Notes under the pieces: generated by a model
Database searches by the model: none
What the model was told of the DNA's origin: nothing
What the model saw: only the letters and a program-made list of their open reading frames with translations
Position numbers and translations under genes: made by a program
Part shown: positions 63,831 through 64,000 of the stretch, one piece after another
Numbering within the stretch: position 1 is the first letter of the stretch
How the letters are laid out: each line of letters opens with the position of its first letter
From: Kushneria indalinina DSM 14324
Lineage (GTDB): Bacteria > Pseudomonadota > Gammaproteobacteria > Pseudomonadales > Halomonadaceae
DNA: 64,000 nucleotides
Reading direction: 5' to 3'
Assembly (NCBI RefSeq): GCF_003385845.1
Contig: NZ_QRDJ01000007.1
Coordinates: 890,474-954,473, forward strand

Positions 63831-64000
63831 TTGCGCGGTGCCGGTGTGATCTATAAAGTACGCATCCGCTGCCACGGAGCACACGGCGACGAGGCAGCGG
63901 GGGAAGCAAGCAGGTGATTGTTTTGACTAGGGTTTTGGTCGCTCAATCAGGATTTCAGATCCAGCCGCTGACTTCCGCATCGAAAAAAAGAGGTTGACTT
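63831..64000 (+). promoter_or_regulatory. Promoter and hairpin region, possibly leading to a stable-RNA operon
   Basis: TTGCGC (63831-63836) and TAAAGT (63854-63859) with a 17-bp spacer form a candidate promoter followed by a GC-rich start region. An 8-bp perfect hairpin CCGCTGCC/GGCAGCGG (63866-63873 with 63893-63900) lies in the leader. The window ends in TTGACT (63994-63999), a second -35-like element. Strong tandem promoters with structured leaders are typical before rRNA or tRNA operons, but the gene is outside the window. Confidence 0.35.

Overview
The window looks like chromosomal DNA of a halophilic gammaproteobacterium, most likely a member of the Halomonadaceae (Halomonas/Kushneria type). 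This rests on high-GC coding style, the gammaproteobacterial gene set (prlC-yheV, selO, fdnG-type formate dehydrogenase, fbaB) and the many TRAP, ABC and MFS uptake systems. The placement is an inference from protein character, not from a database search. Genes are dense on both strands and I see no IS element, prophage or CRISPR array.

Region 1 (1-12.7 kb) is a mixed set: the start of a HisD-like dehydrogenase with an XRE/cupin regulator and a strong inverted-repeat operator; a carboxylesterase; a small DUF4235 protein; a zinc-type ABC transporter (small membrane protein, ATPase, permease, His-rich binding protein) behind a Zur-like box; the AMPylase SelO; an SDR; a Gfo/Idh/MocA oxidoreductase; a TraX-family membrane protein; an M23 peptidase; and a chemoreceptor with almost no periplasmic part. 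Region 2 (12.7-17.6 kb) holds central carbon genes: pgk, a class I aldolase (fbaB) and transketolase.

Region 3 (17.7-36.9 kb) is the most interesting part: a catabolic island lying between tkt and metK, genes that are close neighbours in many gammaproteobacteria. It has two layers. The first is a tetritol pathway: a TpiA-like L-erythrulose-1-phosphate isomerase, a fused DhaK-DhaL erythrulose kinase, an RpiB-like D-erythrulose-4-phosphate isomerase, a SorC-type regulator, a DUF2291 protein with a ribose-type ABC transporter, an EltD-like erythritol/L-threitol dehydrogenase and an RbtT/DalT-like polyol permease. It would turn erythritol or L-threitol into D-erythrose 4-phosphate, which transketolase next door can use. 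The second layer, embedded in the first, is a TRAP transporter, a TIM-barrel isomerase/epimerase-like protein, an SDR and a GntR regulator. Three nearly identical 17-bp palindromes before the TRAP operon, the isomerase operon and the GntR gene define it as one regulon. Its substrate is unknown.

Region 4 (37-45.4 kb) has metK, a Na+/H+ antiporter, ahcY behind a clear S-adenosylhomocysteine riboswitch, a HupE/UreJ protein, polX broken by a frameshift in an 8-G tract, and glycerol dehydrogenase. Region 5 (45.5-56.2 kb) is a self-contained selenoprotein block: formate dehydrogenase alpha subunit with an in-frame UGA (selenocysteine) and a SECIS hairpin, beta and gamma subunits, fdhE, selA, selB and tRNA-Sec (selC); selD is not in the window. 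Region 6 (56.4-64 kb) has metF, sodC, yheV, prlC, an NSS transporter, a gamma carbonic anhydrase, a YdjM-like protein and a HAD hydrolase. It ends in a promoter-and-hairpin region that may lead into a stable-RNA operon.
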